A stretch of DNA of 64,000 nt, taken from NCBI RefSeq assembly GCF_001905345.1, contig NZ_LFBV01000012.1, positions 124,001 to 188,000 on the forward strand, in the 5' to 3' direction. Source of the DNA: Streptomyces uncialis (lineage in GTDB: Bacteria > Actinomycetota > Actinomycetes > Streptomycetales > Streptomycetaceae). The translations under genes were made by a program, and so were the position numbers. This document shows, in pieces, positions 26,517-36,114 of this stretch (positions are counted from its first letter, which is position 1; each line of letters begins with the position of its first letter). The notes beneath the pieces are model-generated. The model was given only the letters and a program-made list of their open reading frames with translations, made no database searches and was not told the DNA's origin.

Positions 26517-28937
26517 TCAGGACACCACCGCCGGATCTCCTGGTTCGGCCGAGCGTTTCACTCCTCCGCCGCCCTCGCCGCCGTCGTCCCCGTCCACGGC
26601 GATGCCCCGCCGTTTGGAGATGTAGACGGACCCGATGATCACCGCGAACGCCGACCCGGCGATCAGCACGCGCACCGCCAGGCTCTCGTTCTCGCCGTAG
26701 CCGAAACCGACCACCGCCGGGGCGATGAGCAGCGCCACCAGGTTCATCACCTTCAGCAGCGGGTTGATGGCGGGACCCGCCGTGTCCTTGAACGGGTCAC
26801 CGACCGTGTCACCGATCACGGTCGCCTCGTGCGCCTCGCTCCCCTTGCCGCCGAGGTGCCCGTCCTCGACGAGCTTCTTGGCGTTGTCCCACGCCCCGCC
26901 GGAGTTGGCGAGGAACACCGCCATCAGCGTGCCCGTGCCGATCGCGCCCGCGAGGAACGCCCCGAGCGGACCCACCCCGAGGGTGAAACCGATCGCGACG
27001 GGCGCGAGGACGGCGAGCAGCCCGGGGGTCGCGAGTTCCCTGAGCGCGTCCCTGGTGCAGATGTCGACCACCCGGCCGTACTCGGGCTTCTCCGTGTAGT
27101 CCATGATCCCGGGGTGCTCGCGGAACTGCCGGCGCACCTCGTGGACCACGGCGCCCGCCGACCGCGACACCGCGCTGATCGCCAGCCCGGAGAACAGGAA
27201 CACCACCGCCGCGCCCGCGATCAGCCCGACGAGGTTGTTGGGCTGCGAGATGTCCATGACGAGGTTCAGCGGACCGCCGTCCCCGACCTTCTCCCCCACG
27301 TCCGCCGCCGCGGTCGTGATCGCGTCCCGGTACGAGCCGAAGAGCGCCGCCGCCGCGAGGACCGCCGTGGCGATGGCGATGCCCTTGGTGATCGCCTTGG
27401 TGGTGTTGCCGACGGCGTCCAGGTCCGTGAGCACCTGCGCGCCCGCGCCGTCGACGTCCCCGGACATCTCCGCGATGCCCTGCGCGTTGTCCGAGACCGG
27501 ACCGAAGGTGTCCATGGCGACGATGACCCCGACCGTGGTGAGCAGCCCCGTACCGGCCAGGGCGACCGCGAACAGGGCCAGCATGATCGACGCGCCGCCG
27601 AGCAGGAACGCCCCGTACACCCCGAGCCCGATCAGCAGCGCGGTGTACACCGCCGACTCCAGACCGACCGCGATCCCGGCCAGGATCACGGTGGCGGGGC
27701 CGGTCAGGGAGGTCTTGACGATGTCCCGGACCGGACGGCGGCCGGTCTCGGTGAAGTAGCCGGTGAGCTGCTGGATCAGCGCGGCGAGGACGATACCGAT
27801 GGCCACGGCGACCAGGGCGAGCACCCGCGGGTCGCCGCCCCTGGTCTGGATCGCCACATCCGTGACGCCCTCCAGGTCCGCGTACGAGGACGGCAGATAC
27901 GCGAGCACCGCCACGCCGACCAGGACCAGGGAGATCACCGCGGAGACGAAGAAGCCCCGGTTGATCGCGGACATCCCGCTGCGGTCGTTGCGGCGGGGCG
28001 CCACCGCGAAGATCCCGATCATCGCGGTGACGACCCCGATCGCGGGCACGATCAGCGGGAACGCGAGCCCCGCGTCACCGAAGGCCGCCTTGCCGAGGAT
28101 CAGCGCGGCGACCAGGGTCACCGCGTACGACTCGAACAGGTCCGCGGCCATCCCCGCGCAGTCCCCGACGTTGTCGCCCACGTTGTCGGCGATGGTCGCG
28201 GGATTGCGCGCGTCGTCCTCCGGGATGCCCTTCTCGACCTTGCCGACCAGGTCGGCGCCCACATCGGCGGCCTTGGTGAAGATGCCGCCGCCGACCCTCA
28301 TGAACATGGCGATCAGGGCGGCGCCGAGTCCGAATCCCTCCAGCACCTTCGGCGCGTCGGCCGCGTACACCAGCACCACACACGAGGCGCCGAGCAGCCC
28401 GAGCCCCACCGTGAACATGCCGACGACACCACCGGTACGAAAAGCGATCTTCATCGCTTTGTGCGATACCGCGGTGAGATCCTTTTCCGGTTCGCCTTCC
28501 CTCGGCGTGGCTTCCCGGGCCGCCGCCGCGACCCGCACATTGCTGCGTACCGCGAGCCACATACCGATATAGCCGGTGGCCGCCGAGAACACCGCACCGA
28601 TCAAGAAGAACACCGAGCGGCCCGCCCGCTGATTCCAGTCGTCCGCCGGAAGCAGCAGGAGCAGGAAGAACACGGCCACCGCGAAAACCGCGAGTGTGCG
28701 CAACTGCCGCGCCAGATAGGCATTCGCGCCTTCTTGTACAGCCGCCGCGATCTTTTTCATGCCGTCGGTGCCCTCGCCCGCGGCGAGCACCTGGCGCACC
28801 AGGACTCCCGCCACCACCAGCGCGGCCAGGGCGACAGCCGCGACGACCATGATGATGAGGCGGTTCTCGTCGGTCAGGACCGCCGCCGCGAGGGGGGTGG
28901 AGTGGTTGTTCCCCAGGGGGGTGAAAAGCTCCGCCAT
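26517..28937 (-). CDS. hppA: Membrane proton-translocating pyrophosphatase
   Basis: The enzyme couples pyrophosphate hydrolysis to proton transport. The 806-residue protein has about sixteen hydrophobic segments, the substrate motif DVGADLVGKVEKGIPEDD and the DNVGDNVGDCAGMAADLFE motif. GNTTKAI carries Lys rather than Ala, which in this family marks the potassium-independent type. A C-terminal tail of about 45 residues (KRRGIAVDGDDGGEGGGG) is cytosolic and charged. ATG 28937 has AGGAGGA upstream. It lies immediately left of the bldG region, as in S. coelicolor. Confidence 0.96.
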   Translation of the reverse strand: MAELFTPLGNNHSTPLAAAVLTDENRLIIMVVAAVALAALVVAGVLVRQVLAAGEGTDGMKKIAAAVQEGANAYLARQLRTLAVFAVAVFFLLLLLPADDWNQRAGRSVFFLIGAVFSAATGYIGMWLAVRSNVRVAAAAREATPREGEPEKDLTAVSHKAMKIAFRTGGVVGMFTVGLGLLGASCVVLVYAADAPKVLEGFGLGAALIAMFMRVGGGIFTKAADVGADLVGKVEKGIPEDDARNPATIADNVGDNVGDCAGMAADLFESYAVTLVAALILGKAAFGDAGLAFPLIVPAIGVVTAMIGIFAVAPRRNDRSGMSAINRGFFVSAVISLVLVGVAVLAYLPSSYADLEGVTDVAIQTRGGDPRVLALVAVAIGIVLAALIQQLTGYFTETGRRPVRDIVKTSLTGPATVILAGIAVGLESAVYTALLIGLGVYGAFLLGGASIMLALFAVALAGTGLLTTVGVIVAMDTFGPVSDNAQGIAEMSGDVDGAGAQVLTDLDAVGNTTKAITKGIAIATAVLAAAALFGSYRDAITTAAADVGEKVGDGGPLNLVMDISQPNNLVGLIAGAAVVFLFSGLAISAVSRSAGAVVHEVRRQFREHPGIMDYTEKPEYGRVVDICTRDALRELATPGLLAVLAPVAIGFTLGVGPLGAFLAGAIGTGTLMAVFLANSGGAWDNAKKLVEDGHLGGKGSEAHEATVIGDTVGDPFKDTAGPAINPLLKVMNLVALLIAPAVVGFGYGENESLAVRVLIAGSAFAVIIGSVYISKRRGIAVDGDDGGEGGGGVKRSAEPGDPAVVS

Positions 28938-29927
28938 TCGTCCTCCTTGACGCTTGGACTGAGCTCAAGATGTGGACGGATTGTAGGGAGAGAATCCCGA
29001 TCCAAACAGAGTGGCGACCGCAGGGTGGGGGAAATTCGCTCTCGCATCCGCACATGAAAAATAATGCCCTTGAGGCATGTGGGAAAGTGCCGCGAGTGTG
29101 TGTCGGGGGTTGCTCCCGATCATCCACACGAGTGCGGACCGGAGACGGTTACGGGGAGCGGAGCGGAGCGGTAGCGCGGGGAGCGGCAGTACGGGAGCGG
29201 CAGTACGGGAGCGGTACCGGCCGCGGTACGGGAGGGGATTCCGGGGAGCGGATACGGGGGCGGATTCCGGGGAGCGGATTCCGGCGGGTATCCGGGGGCG
29301 GCGGATACGGGGAGCGGTCGCCCGGGGGCGGTGCGGTCACCGGGGCCGGGTGCGGGCTCCGGGCTCCGGGCTCCGGGACCTAGCGGGGGCTGCGGAGCCG
29401 AAGTGCGGTCACCGGGGCCGGGCGCGGGCTGTGGGACCGAGCGAGGGTGCGGATGCCGGGGCCAGGCGGCGGAGCGGGATGGCCGCTCCCGGCTCACCCC
29501 GGCTGCTCCGGCTGCCCCGGCACACCGGCTACGCCAGCGGGGTGGGAGCGGGGCTCGTACGGCGGGGCACATTCGTGCGAAGTGGTGTTCGGACGGCACA
29601 GGCGGCCCGCGCGGGGCGGACGGGGTGCGCGAGGCGGGGCGGGGCGGCCATCCAGTACGTCCGGCCCCGTCCAACCCGTCCGGTGCGGCTGTGCGCCGGT
29701 GCGGCCAGGGCTGCGCGTACGACCGTGGGCGGGGGCGCGGGCCCGCGCGGGCCCGCGCGGGCCTCGGCCGGCACAGGCAGGGGCGCCGGGACGCCGTACG
29801 GGCGGCGCGGGCATGGCCAGGCGCAGGGCCGAGCGGGACCCGGCAGAGGCCAGGGATGGCAGGGCCGGACGGAGGAGGGACGGCCCGGCTACGGACGTGT
29901 CGGGTGTTCGGAGTCCGGTGTCGGGTG
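28938..29927. repeat. Long low-complexity gap between hppA and the anti-sigma gene
   Basis: Nearly 1 kb separates two leftward genes. The first 150 bases (28938-29080) are relatively AT-rich and probably hold the hppA promoter. From 29150 to about 29500 the DNA is made of imperfect repeats of GGGGAGCGGAT, GGGAGCGGCAGTAC and GGGCTCC. Open frames here have no coding character and run through the repeats on both strands. I see no gene. Confidence 0.6.
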
Positions 29928-30344
29928 TCAGCCCGCTGCGGAGGCCGCGGCCGTGGGCCAGGTCATCCGGATCGATCCGCCCGCCTCACCAGCGGTGACC
30001 TCGACATCGTCCACGAGACCGCTGATCACCGCGAGACCCATCTCGTCCTCGCTCTCGGCACTCTCACCGGAGGCGTCGGAAGCGGAACCCACCCGGGGTG
30101 CCTCGTCACCGACGACGATGGAGAACTGCTTCTCCTCCTCGATCAGCCGCACCTCGACGGGCGCGTCGATCCCGCCGCTCTGATGAAGTCCGACCGCACG
30201 GGTGCACGCCTCGCCCACCGCGAGCCGCACCTCGTCCAGCACGGCCTCGTCCACCCCGGCGCGCCGGGCGACGGCCGCCGCGACCAGCCTGGCGGTCCGA
30301 ACATGCTCGGGCAGCGCGCTGAAGCGGAGTTCGACGGTTGCCAT
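29928..30344 (-). CDS. Anti-sigma factor / serine kinase (RsbW-like), BldG partner
   Basis: The 138-residue protein has the HATPase fold of RsbW-like anti-sigma kinases: an N-box region DEVRLAVGEACTRAV, a Gly-rich lid region DEMGLAVISGLVDDV (G1-like) and a C-terminal GGSIRMTW strand. Its place directly after bldG is the arrangement of the S. coelicolor pair, where this protein is thought to phosphorylate or bind BldG. The middle Ser/Glu/Asp-rich segment (about residues 85-100) is longer than in RsbW. The 99-base gap to bldG suggests co-transcription. Confidence 0.88.
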   Translation of the reverse strand: MATVELRFSALPEHVRTARLVAAAVARRAGVDEAVLDEVRLAVGEACTRAVGLHQSGGIDAPVEVRLIEEEKQFSIVVGDEAPRVGSASDASGESAESEDEMGLAVISGLVDDVEVTAGEAGGSIRMTWPTAAASAAG

Positions 30345-30443
30345 GCATCCCCCTCGGGCGGGCTGACGTGTGTCGGGGGGCCGAGCCTGCGGCCCGGCCC
30401 CCCGATGGTCGCACTGTCCCCCGGGCGGACCCGGGGACGATGG

Positions 30444-30785
30444 TCAGTCGGTGGCGGCGACGGCTTCCTCGACCGAGTTGTGAATCGGGAACACCTTGGT
30501 CAGACCGGTGATCCGGAAGATCTTCAGGATGCGCTCCTGGTTGCAGACCAGGCGCAGGGAGCCCTCGTGGGCCCGCACCCTCTTCAGGCCGCCCACCAGC
30601 ACGCCGAGTCCGGTGGAGTCGAGGAAGTCGACCCCCTCCATGTCCACGACCAGGTGGAAACTGCCGTCGTTCACCAGCTCGACCAGCTGCTCCCGCAGCT
30701 TGGGCGCGGTATACACATCGATTTCGCCACCGACCTCGACGACCGTACGATCGCCGACGGTACGGGTCGACAGGGACAGGTCCAC
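30444..30785 (-). CDS. bldG: Anti-anti-sigma factor BldG
   Basis: The 113-residue STAS-domain protein matches BldG, required for aerial mycelium and antibiotic production in Streptomyces. The phospho-acceptor is Ser57 in VDFLDSTGLGVL, in the position expected from the known protein. The N-terminus MDLSLSTRTVGDRTVV is the usual start. Binding of unphosphorylated BldG to anti-sigma factors frees stress and developmental sigma factors. The gene is divergent from the helicase gene, and its promoter must lie in the 30786-30949 gap. Confidence 0.96.
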   Translation of the reverse strand: MDLSLSTRTVGDRTVVEVGGEIDVYTAPKLREQLVELVNDGSFHLVVDMEGVDFLDSTGLGVLVGGLKRVRAHEGSLRLVCNQERILKIFRITGLTKVFPIHNSVEEAVAATD

Positions 30786-30982
30786 GGATCATCCTCCAGC
30801 ACCTTGCTATCGAGCGGTCGCCCCTAGGGACACCTCGGCTTGAACCCCCGGGACGGATCGCCAGCCGCGTTGGCATTCAATCATGGAGCGCCCCCGCGAC
30901 GGCGGGCACGACCAAAGCCGCAGGAACCCCGAGGGACGCCTGACAGTGATTGTCCACCAGACCAGTGACACACTCGGTGCCA

Positions 30983-33460
30983 ATGGCCGATTTGACTAAT
31001 CTTCCTCGTGTCCCCGGACCACGGGCGGACGCCGCCGACGCTCCTGACGTCGTGCTCGACCGTCTCGCGGCCCGGCAAGGCAGGGCCACCCGCATCACTC
31101 ATACGGAGCACCTGCCCCCACGTGCGGGCCGTCATGCCGACTGGCCCGAGGCGATTCGGCCCGAAGTGATCGACGCGATCCGGGCAGCCGGCATCGAACG
31201 GCCTTGGGCCCATCAGGCGACCGCCGCGCGGCACGCCCTCGACGGCGAGTCCGTCGTCGTCGCCACCGGGACGGCCTCCGGCAAGTCGCTGGCGTATCTC
31301 GTCCCGATCCTGTCGACGCTCATGGACGGCTCCGAGGCACCCAACGGGCGGGGCGCCACCGCGCTGTACCTGGCGCCCACCAAGGCACTGGCGGCCGACC
31401 AGCACCGCGCCTTGCGGGACCTCACCGCGCCGCTCGGCAAGGCGGTCCGCCCGGCCGTGTACGACGGCGACACCCCGTTCGAGGAGCGGGAGTGGATACG
31501 CCAGTACGCCACGTACGTCCTCACCAATCCAGACATGCTGCACCGCGGCATCCTCCCGTCGCACCCGCGCTGGTCCTCCTTCCTGCGCGCGCTGCGGTAC
31601 GTCGTCATCGACGAGTGCCACACCTACCGGGGTGTGTTCGGCTCCCATGTCGCCCAGGTGCTGCGCCGGCTGCGGCGGCTGTGCGCCCGGTACGGCTCCG
31701 ACCCCGTGTTCCTGCTGGCCTCCGCGACCGCCGCCGAACCGGCCGCCGCGGCGACCCGGCTCACCGGCGTACCGGTGCGCGAGGTGGCCGACGACGCCTC
31801 CCCCCGCGGCGAACTGGTGTTCGCCCTGTGGGAGCCCCCGCTCACCGAGCTGCACGGCGAGAAGGGCGCCCCGGTCCGCCGCACGGCCACCGCCGAGACC
31901 GCCGACCTCCTCACCGACCTGGTCGTCGACCGGGTCCGCACGGTCGCCTTCGTCCGCTCCCGGCGCGGCTCCGAACTGATCTCCGTCATCGCCCAGGACC
32001 GGCTCGCCGAGGTCGACCGCTCCCTGCCCCGCCGGGTGGCCGCCTACCGGGGCGGCTACCTCCCCGAGGAACGCCGGGCCCTTGAGCGCGCCCTGCACTC
32101 CGGCGAGCTCCTCGGCCTCGCCGCGACCACCGCCCTGGAGCTCGGGGTGGACGTCTCCGGCCTGGACGCCGTTCTGATCTGCGGCTATCCCGGGACCCGG
32201 GCCTCCCTCTGGCAGCAGGCCGGCCGCGCGGGGCGCTCCGGGGAGGGCGCCTTGGCGGTGCTCATCGCCCGTGACGACCCGCTGGACACCTATCTCGTCC
32301 ACCACCCTGAGGCCCTCTTCGACCAGCCGGTCGAGTCGACGGTCCTCGACCCCGACAACCCGTACGTCCTCGCCCCGCATCTGTGCGCCGCCGCCGCCGA
32401 GGCCCCGCTCACCGACGACGACCTGGCGCTCTTCGGCCCCGGCGCGGCGGAACTGATGCCCCAGCTGGAGGCCGCGAAGCTGCTGCGCCGCCGGACCAGC
32501 GCCTGGCACTGGACCCGCCGGGAACGGGCCGCCGACCTGACCGACATCCGGGGCGGCGGCGGAGCCCCGGTGCAGATCGTGGAGGAGGCCACCGGCCGTC
32601 TCCTCGGCACCGTCGACGCCTCCGCCGCGCACTCCTCCGTCCACGAGGGCGCCGTCCACCTCCACCAGGGCCGCACCTATCTCGTCCGGCGACTGGACCT
32701 GGACGACTCCGTCGCCCTGGTCGAGCAGGCCGCCCCGTCGTACTCCACGGTCGCCCGTGACGTGACCTCGATCTCCGTCCTGGAGACCGACACGGAGATC
32801 CCCTGGGGCGACGGGCGGCTCTGCTACGGCTCCGTCGAGGTCACCAACCAGGTCGTCTCGTTCCTGCGCCGCCGACTGATCACCGGCGAGGTGCTCGGCG
32901 AGACCAAGCTCGACCTGCCGCCCCGCACCCTGCGCACCCGCGCCGTGTGGTGGACGGTCACCGAGGACCAGCTCGACGCCGCCCGGATCGGACCCGAACA
33001 GCTCGCCGGTGCGCTGCACGCCGCGGAGCACGCCTCCATCGGGATGCTGCCCCTCTTCGCCACCTGCGACCGCTGGGACATCGGCGGCGTCTCCGTCCCC
33101 CTGCATCCCGACACCCTCCTTCCCACGGTCTTCGTCTACGACGGCCATCCCGGCGGCGCGGGCTTCGCCGAACGCGCCTTCCGCACCGCCCGCGGCTGGC
33201 TCACCGCCACCCGCGAGGCCATCGCGGCCTGCGAGTGCGACGCCGGCTGCCCGTCCTGCATCCAGTCCCCCAAGTGCGGCAACGGCAACGAGCCCCTCCA
33301 CAAACGAGCCGCCCTCCGCCTCCTCACCACCCTCCTCACCGACGCACCGCCCCCTGAGCGAACCTCTGAGCCGGAACCTGATCACGGGCCGAACCCCGAG
33401 CCGGGACCTGACCCTGAGCCGGGACCTGGCGCTGAGCCGGGGCCTGGCCCGCAGGCGTGA
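30983..33460 (+). CDS. DECH-box helicase with C-terminal zinc-binding domain (MrfA-like)
   Basis: A large superfamily 2 helicase with Walker A VATGTASGKSLAYL, DEAH-type motif VIDECHTYRG, motif VI QQAGRAGRSGEG and a C-terminal DUF1998-type region with four cysteines (CECDAGCPSCIQSPKC), as in MrfA, which acts in repair of mitomycin-damaged DNA in Bacillus. It belongs to the family named for its helicase/secretion neighbourhood, and the Tad genes follow here. ATG 30983 (MADLTNLPRVPG) is used. TTG 30950 and GTG 30965 are in-frame alternatives, and PVTHSVPMA resembles related proteins, so the longer form is possible. The last 30 residues are a Pro/Glu/Gly repeat. Confidence 0.92.
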   Translation: MADLTNLPRVPGPRADAADAPDVVLDRLAARQGRATRITHTEHLPPRAGRHADWPEAIRPEVIDAIRAAGIERPWAHQATAARHALDGESVVVATGTASGKSLAYLVPILSTLMDGSEAPNGRGATALYLAPTKALAADQHRALRDLTAPLGKAVRPAVYDGDTPFEEREWIRQYATYVLTNPDMLHRGILPSHPRWSSFLRALRYVVIDECHTYRGVFGSHVAQVLRRLRRLCARYGSDPVFLLASATAAEPAAAATRLTGVPVREVADDASPRGELVFALWEPPLTELHGEKGAPVRRTATAETADLLTDLVVDRVRTVAFVRSRRGSELISVIAQDRLAEVDRSLPRRVAAYRGGYLPEERRALERALHSGELLGLAATTALELGVDVSGLDAVLICGYPGTRASLWQQAGRAGRSGEGALAVLIARDDPLDTYLVHHPEALFDQPVESTVLDPDNPYVLAPHLCAAAAEAPLTDDDLALFGPGAAELMPQLEAAKLLRRRTSAWHWTRRERAADLTDIRGGGGAPVQIVEEATGRLLGTVDASAAHSSVHEGAVHLHQGRTYLVRRLDLDDSVALVEQAAPSYSTVARDVTSISVLETDTEIPWGDGRLCYGSVEVTNQVVSFLRRRLITGEVLGETKLDLPPRTLRTRAVWWTVTEDQLDAARIGPEQLAGALHAAEHASIGMLPLFATCDRWDIGGVSVPLHPDTLLPTVFVYDGHPGGAGFAERAFRTARGWLTATREAIAACECDAGCPSCIQSPKCGNGNEPLHKRAALRLLTTLLTDAPPPERTSEPEPDHGPNPEPGPDPEPGPGAEPGPGPQA

Positions 33461-33774
33461 GCCGAGCCCCAGCCGGAACCGGGACCGGGACCGGGCGTAG
33501 AGCCTGAGCCCGGAACTGGGCCGGACGCGGGACCGGTTCCGGCGCAGGGCCCTGGGCCGCCTTGGCCGAGTACGGTGTGCGCCGACGGCCGACGTGGAGC
33601 CGGATACCGCAAGGTGGAGGCCCGCACCGCCGCGGACATGCCCCCTGACGGCCCCTCAGGGGGGCGCCACGCCCGTCGCACAGCCTGTCGACCACCGGGG
33701 ACTATCTCGGACGCCAAGGACCCCAGAGACCCCGTCAAGCGCCAGGACGGCGGCTCCGCCCCCACGACGGCTCC
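33461..33774. other. Convergent gap between the helicase and Tad genes
   Basis: The 314-base region lies between two convergent genes. Its first part continues the GAGCCGGGACCTG-type repeats that form the helicase C-terminal tail, beyond the stop codon. No gene or clear terminator is seen. Confidence 0.45.
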
Positions 33775-34278
33775 TCAACGCACCCCCGGCAGAGGCACCG
33801 TCGCCGGGCCCGCCCGGGATCTCATCTCGGCGGCGAACATGCCCTCGCCCACCGCGGCCGTCACCTCCACCACCTCCCCGTTCAGCACGCACCGCACCAA
33901 CCGCCCCTCCTGCGCCCCAGCCACCAGCCGGGCCCGCGCGCACGCCCCCGCCTGCCCCGCCATCCAGTGCTCCGCCGCGGCGAGCGCGGCCAGATCGGCT
34001 GCCCCCGCCGCCTTGTGACGGACCACCATCGCGTGACTCATAGCCAGCAGCACCCCGAAGACCAACCCCAGGACGGCGACCGCCATGACCGCCCACACAG
34101 TCGCCGCGCCCCGATCCCTGCCGTGACGGCGACCCCCGCGACACGCACCGGACGCACCGGACGCACCGGACGCACCGGACGCACCGGACAAGGATGAGCG
34201 GGAACGGGAACGGGCTTTCCCACCCGCGGTCCGACCACCGTCCGTCACTCCGGAAAGCACCGGTCCGTCACCGCTCAC
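33775..34278 (-). CDS. TadE-like protein of the helicase/secretion locus (Rv3654c type)
   Basis: The protein has one membrane helix (ATVWAVMAVAVLGLVFGVLLA) after a basic Gly-Arg stretch DRGAAT, and a small exported domain with two Cys (GACARAR and RCVLNG). It matches the Rv3654c/TIGR03816 type of TadE-like minor pilins. The N-terminal region includes (Ser-Gly-Ala)5, encoded by a perfect 9-base tandem repeat. GTG 34278 overlaps the upstream stop by 11 bases and is used; ATG 34323 would overlap 56 bases. It ends the Tad operon. Confidence 0.75.
   Translation of the reverse strand: MSGDGPVLSGVTDGGRTAGGKARSRSRSSLSGASGASGASGASGACRGGRRHGRDRGAATVWAVMAVAVLGLVFGVLLAMSHAMVVRHKAAGAADLAALAAAEHWMAGQAGACARARLVAGAQEGRLVRCVLNGEVVEVTAAVGEGMFAAEMRSRAGPATVPLPGVR
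34144..34188. repeat. Five perfect copies of a 9-base repeat inside the TadE-like gene
   Basis: CGCACCGGA is repeated five times without mismatch and encodes (Ser-Gly-Ala)n on the minus strand, between a Ser/Arg-rich stretch and the membrane helix. In-frame copy number changes would change linker length without breaking the gene. Confidence 0.9.
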
Positions 34279-34798
34279 CGACCCCGCCCCCTGCCCGCTC
34301 AAGGACCCCCACTTCACCGGCAACCGTCACGGCCGGGTCCTCCGCCGGCGCCACCGCCGTGTGCCACAGCCACAGCGGAAGCACGTCGGGCCCCGGGGCG
34401 GGGGCGCTGACACGCACCCGCACCAGATCACCGTCCCCGCGCACCGAGACCCTGGCGCCCGCGGGCGCCGCCCGGCGCGCCGCCGCGACGACAGCGGCCT
34501 CCGGGTCCTCCCGGGCGGCGGCCCGCGCGCCGATCCGAGCCGCGTCCACGCACTGGATCTGTGCCGCCGCGGCGAGCAGCGCCCACACCAGCGCCATCGC
34601 GAACACCGCCAGCACGGGCAACGCGACCGCCGCCTCCGCCGTCACGAACCCCCGGTCCCCGCGCTGCCCGACGCCTCCCCACGGCCTCCGCCTCGGGCCA
34701 TCCCGCTCGGGGCGCCACCCCACAGACCTGGACGTCGGAACAGCCTCGGAACCCGAAGCAACCCCGGACCTGGGAACCCGGCCCTCAGAACTGGACAT
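34268..34798 (-). CDS. TadE-family minor pilin
   Basis: A membrane helix with the TadE signature (DRGFVTAEAAVALPVLAVFAMALVWALLAA, about residues 47-77) is preceded by about 45 mostly basic residues and followed by an exported domain. The Glu in TAEAAVALP is at the conserved +5-like position of prepilin-type proteins. The start overlaps the end of the DUF4244 gene by 14 bases, consistent with tight operon packing. The role is as a minor component of the Tad (Flp) pilus. Confidence 0.8.
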   Translation of the reverse strand: MSSSEGRVPRSGVASGSEAVPTSRSVGWRPERDGPRRRPWGGVGQRGDRGFVTAEAAVALPVLAVFAMALVWALLAAAAQIQCVDAARIGARAAAREDPEAAVVAAARRAAPAGARVSVRGDGDLVRVRVSAPAPGPDVLPLWLWHTAVAPAEDPAVTVAGEVGVLERAGGGVGER

Positions 34799-35063
34799 CG
34801 AGCGCCTTCTGGACGACCCCTTGCAGCGCGGCGCTCACCTGCGCGCTGGTCACCACCTTGTAGAGCACCCCGGCGAACCCCACCGCCGCGATGAGCCCCA
34901 TCGCGTACTCCGAGGTGACGATCCCGCCGTCCCCGTGGCCGTGGCGTCGGCCGTCCCCGTGGCCGTCCCCGTGTCCGTGGCGTCGGCGCACCGCACCCTC
35001 CGCACCCCGCACCTTCCTCATCCCGGTACGCACACCCGCCCGCACCCGTGTTCCCCAACCCAT
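34785..35063 (-). CDS. DUF4244 Flp-pilin-like protein
   Basis: The C-terminal 47 residues (GGIVTSEYAMGLIAAVGFAGVLYKVVTSAQ...) match the DUF4244 family, a short prepilin with cleavage near GGIVTSEYA (Glu after the Gly) and a single hydrophobic helix, thought to be the major Flp pilin in actinobacteria. The leader is basic and contains a His/Gly/Asp repeat (HGHGDGHGDGRRHGHGDGG), which is unusual. I use ATG 35063, with GGGGG five bases upstream; ATG 35120 is an alternative adding 19 residues. A frame open further upstream only shadows tadC. Confidence 0.78.
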   Translation of the reverse strand: MGWGTRVRAGVRTGMRKVRGAEGAVRRRHGHGDGHGDGRRHGHGDGGIVTSEYAMGLIAAVGFAGVLYKVVTSAQVSAALQGVVQKALDVQF

Positions 35064-35181
35064 GGCAACCCCCGTTGCTCGCGATTTCCCTGACGTTCCT
35101 GAACCTTCAACTGCTCTCATTACGTGGCGCCCCGACCCGACCTCCGTTCCTCGGCCGGGACGCCTCACCCCGGTGTCCGAG

Positions 35182-36114
35182 TCATCCGTCACCTCCCGCC
35201 AACAGCCGCCCCGCCAGGCCGACCACCACCGGCAGCACCCCGACGACCACGAACGCGGGCAGGAAACACAGCCCCACCGGCGCCGTGACCAGCACCCCCG
35301 CCCGCCGGGCCCGCGCCGTCGCGGTGCGACTCCACCGCGCCCGGGCCTGGGCCGCGTACCGGGCCACCGGCGCTGCCGCCGGCGCCCCCGAGTCCCCCGC
35401 GCGCTCCAGCAGCCGGGCCAGCCCCGCCCCGTCCGGCAGCGCCGCCAACTCCCGCCAGGCGTACGCCGGTCCGGCGCCCAACCGCACCTCCGCCGCACCC
35501 CGGGCCAGGCACACCCCGACCGGCCCGCCCAGCGCGTCACCGACCGCCCGTGCCGCGCTGACCGGCTCGGCACCCGCGGCCACGCACGCGCCCAGGAGAT
35601 CCGCCGCGAGCGGAAGTTCACCCGCTACCCGCGTCAGGTCCGGTCCCTCGGTCGCCGAGCCCACCCGTCGCCCGGCCCACCACGCCCCGGCTCCGGCGAG
35701 CACCCCGGCCACGAGCCCGGCCGCACCTTCCACGAACAGGAGCGCGGCGCACCCGATGCCCAGCACCGGCGCCCACCTCCGCACGGCCCACCTCCGCACG
35801 ACCTCCGTCCCACGCCGTCCCCGCTCACCGCCACCGCTCCCCGCGGCCTCCCTCCACCGGCCGTCCTCGCCCCGCCCCGCGCCCCGCCCCCGCCTCGCAG
35901 TCGGACCGTTCGGACTCCGAATCCCCCCGTCCGGACCGGCCACAGCCGCCGCCCCGCTCATGACCACGCGCATCCCCCTGCCCGTCGCCGCACCCGTCGT
36001 CCCGAGCACTCGCCCCCACCGCGCCCGTACGTTCCCTCCGCACCGTTTCTCGCTCACCCCGCACAACAGCCACCACAGCCACCACGCGACCCCCGCGCCC
36101 AACCAACCCGACAT
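35182..36114 (-). CDS. TadC-like inner membrane platform protein
   Basis: The 310-residue protein has a hydrophobic N-terminus (LGAGVAWWLWWLLCG), a central soluble GspF-like domain (LTRVAGELPLAADLLGACVAAGAEPVSAA) and a C-terminal membrane pair (VLVTAPVGLCFLPAFVVVGVLPVVVGLAG). With TadB it would form the platform for pilus assembly. ATG 36114 has GGTTGGGGG six bases upstream and is preferred over the TTG at 36138. It lies between tadB and the pilin gene. The 277-base gap to tadB (36115-36391) shows no gene. Confidence 0.82.
   Translation of the reverse strand: MSGWLGAGVAWWLWWLLCGVSEKRCGGNVRARWGRVLGTTGAATGRGMRVVMSGAAAVAGPDGGIRSPNGPTARRGRGAGRGEDGRWREAAGSGGGERGRRGTEVVRRWAVRRWAPVLGIGCAALLFVEGAAGLVAGVLAGAGAWWAGRRVGSATEGPDLTRVAGELPLAADLLGACVAAGAEPVSAARAVGDALGGPVGVCLARGAAEVRLGAGPAYAWRELAALPDGAGLARLLERAGDSGAPAAAPVARYAAQARARWSRTATARARRAGVLVTAPVGLCFLPAFVVVGVLPVVVGLAGRLLAGGDG

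Noticed and set aside
26160..29057. A 965-codon rightward open frame
   Set aside because: It is antisense to hppA, with an Arg/His/Asp-rich product and no recognisable domain.
30881..33385. An 834-codon leftward open frame
   Set aside because: It is antisense to the helicase gene, which has full superfamily 2 motifs.
35063..35621. Upstream extension of the DUF4244 pilin frame
   Set aside because: The extension is Arg/Trp-rich and overlaps tadC out of frame. The pilin part begins near 35063.
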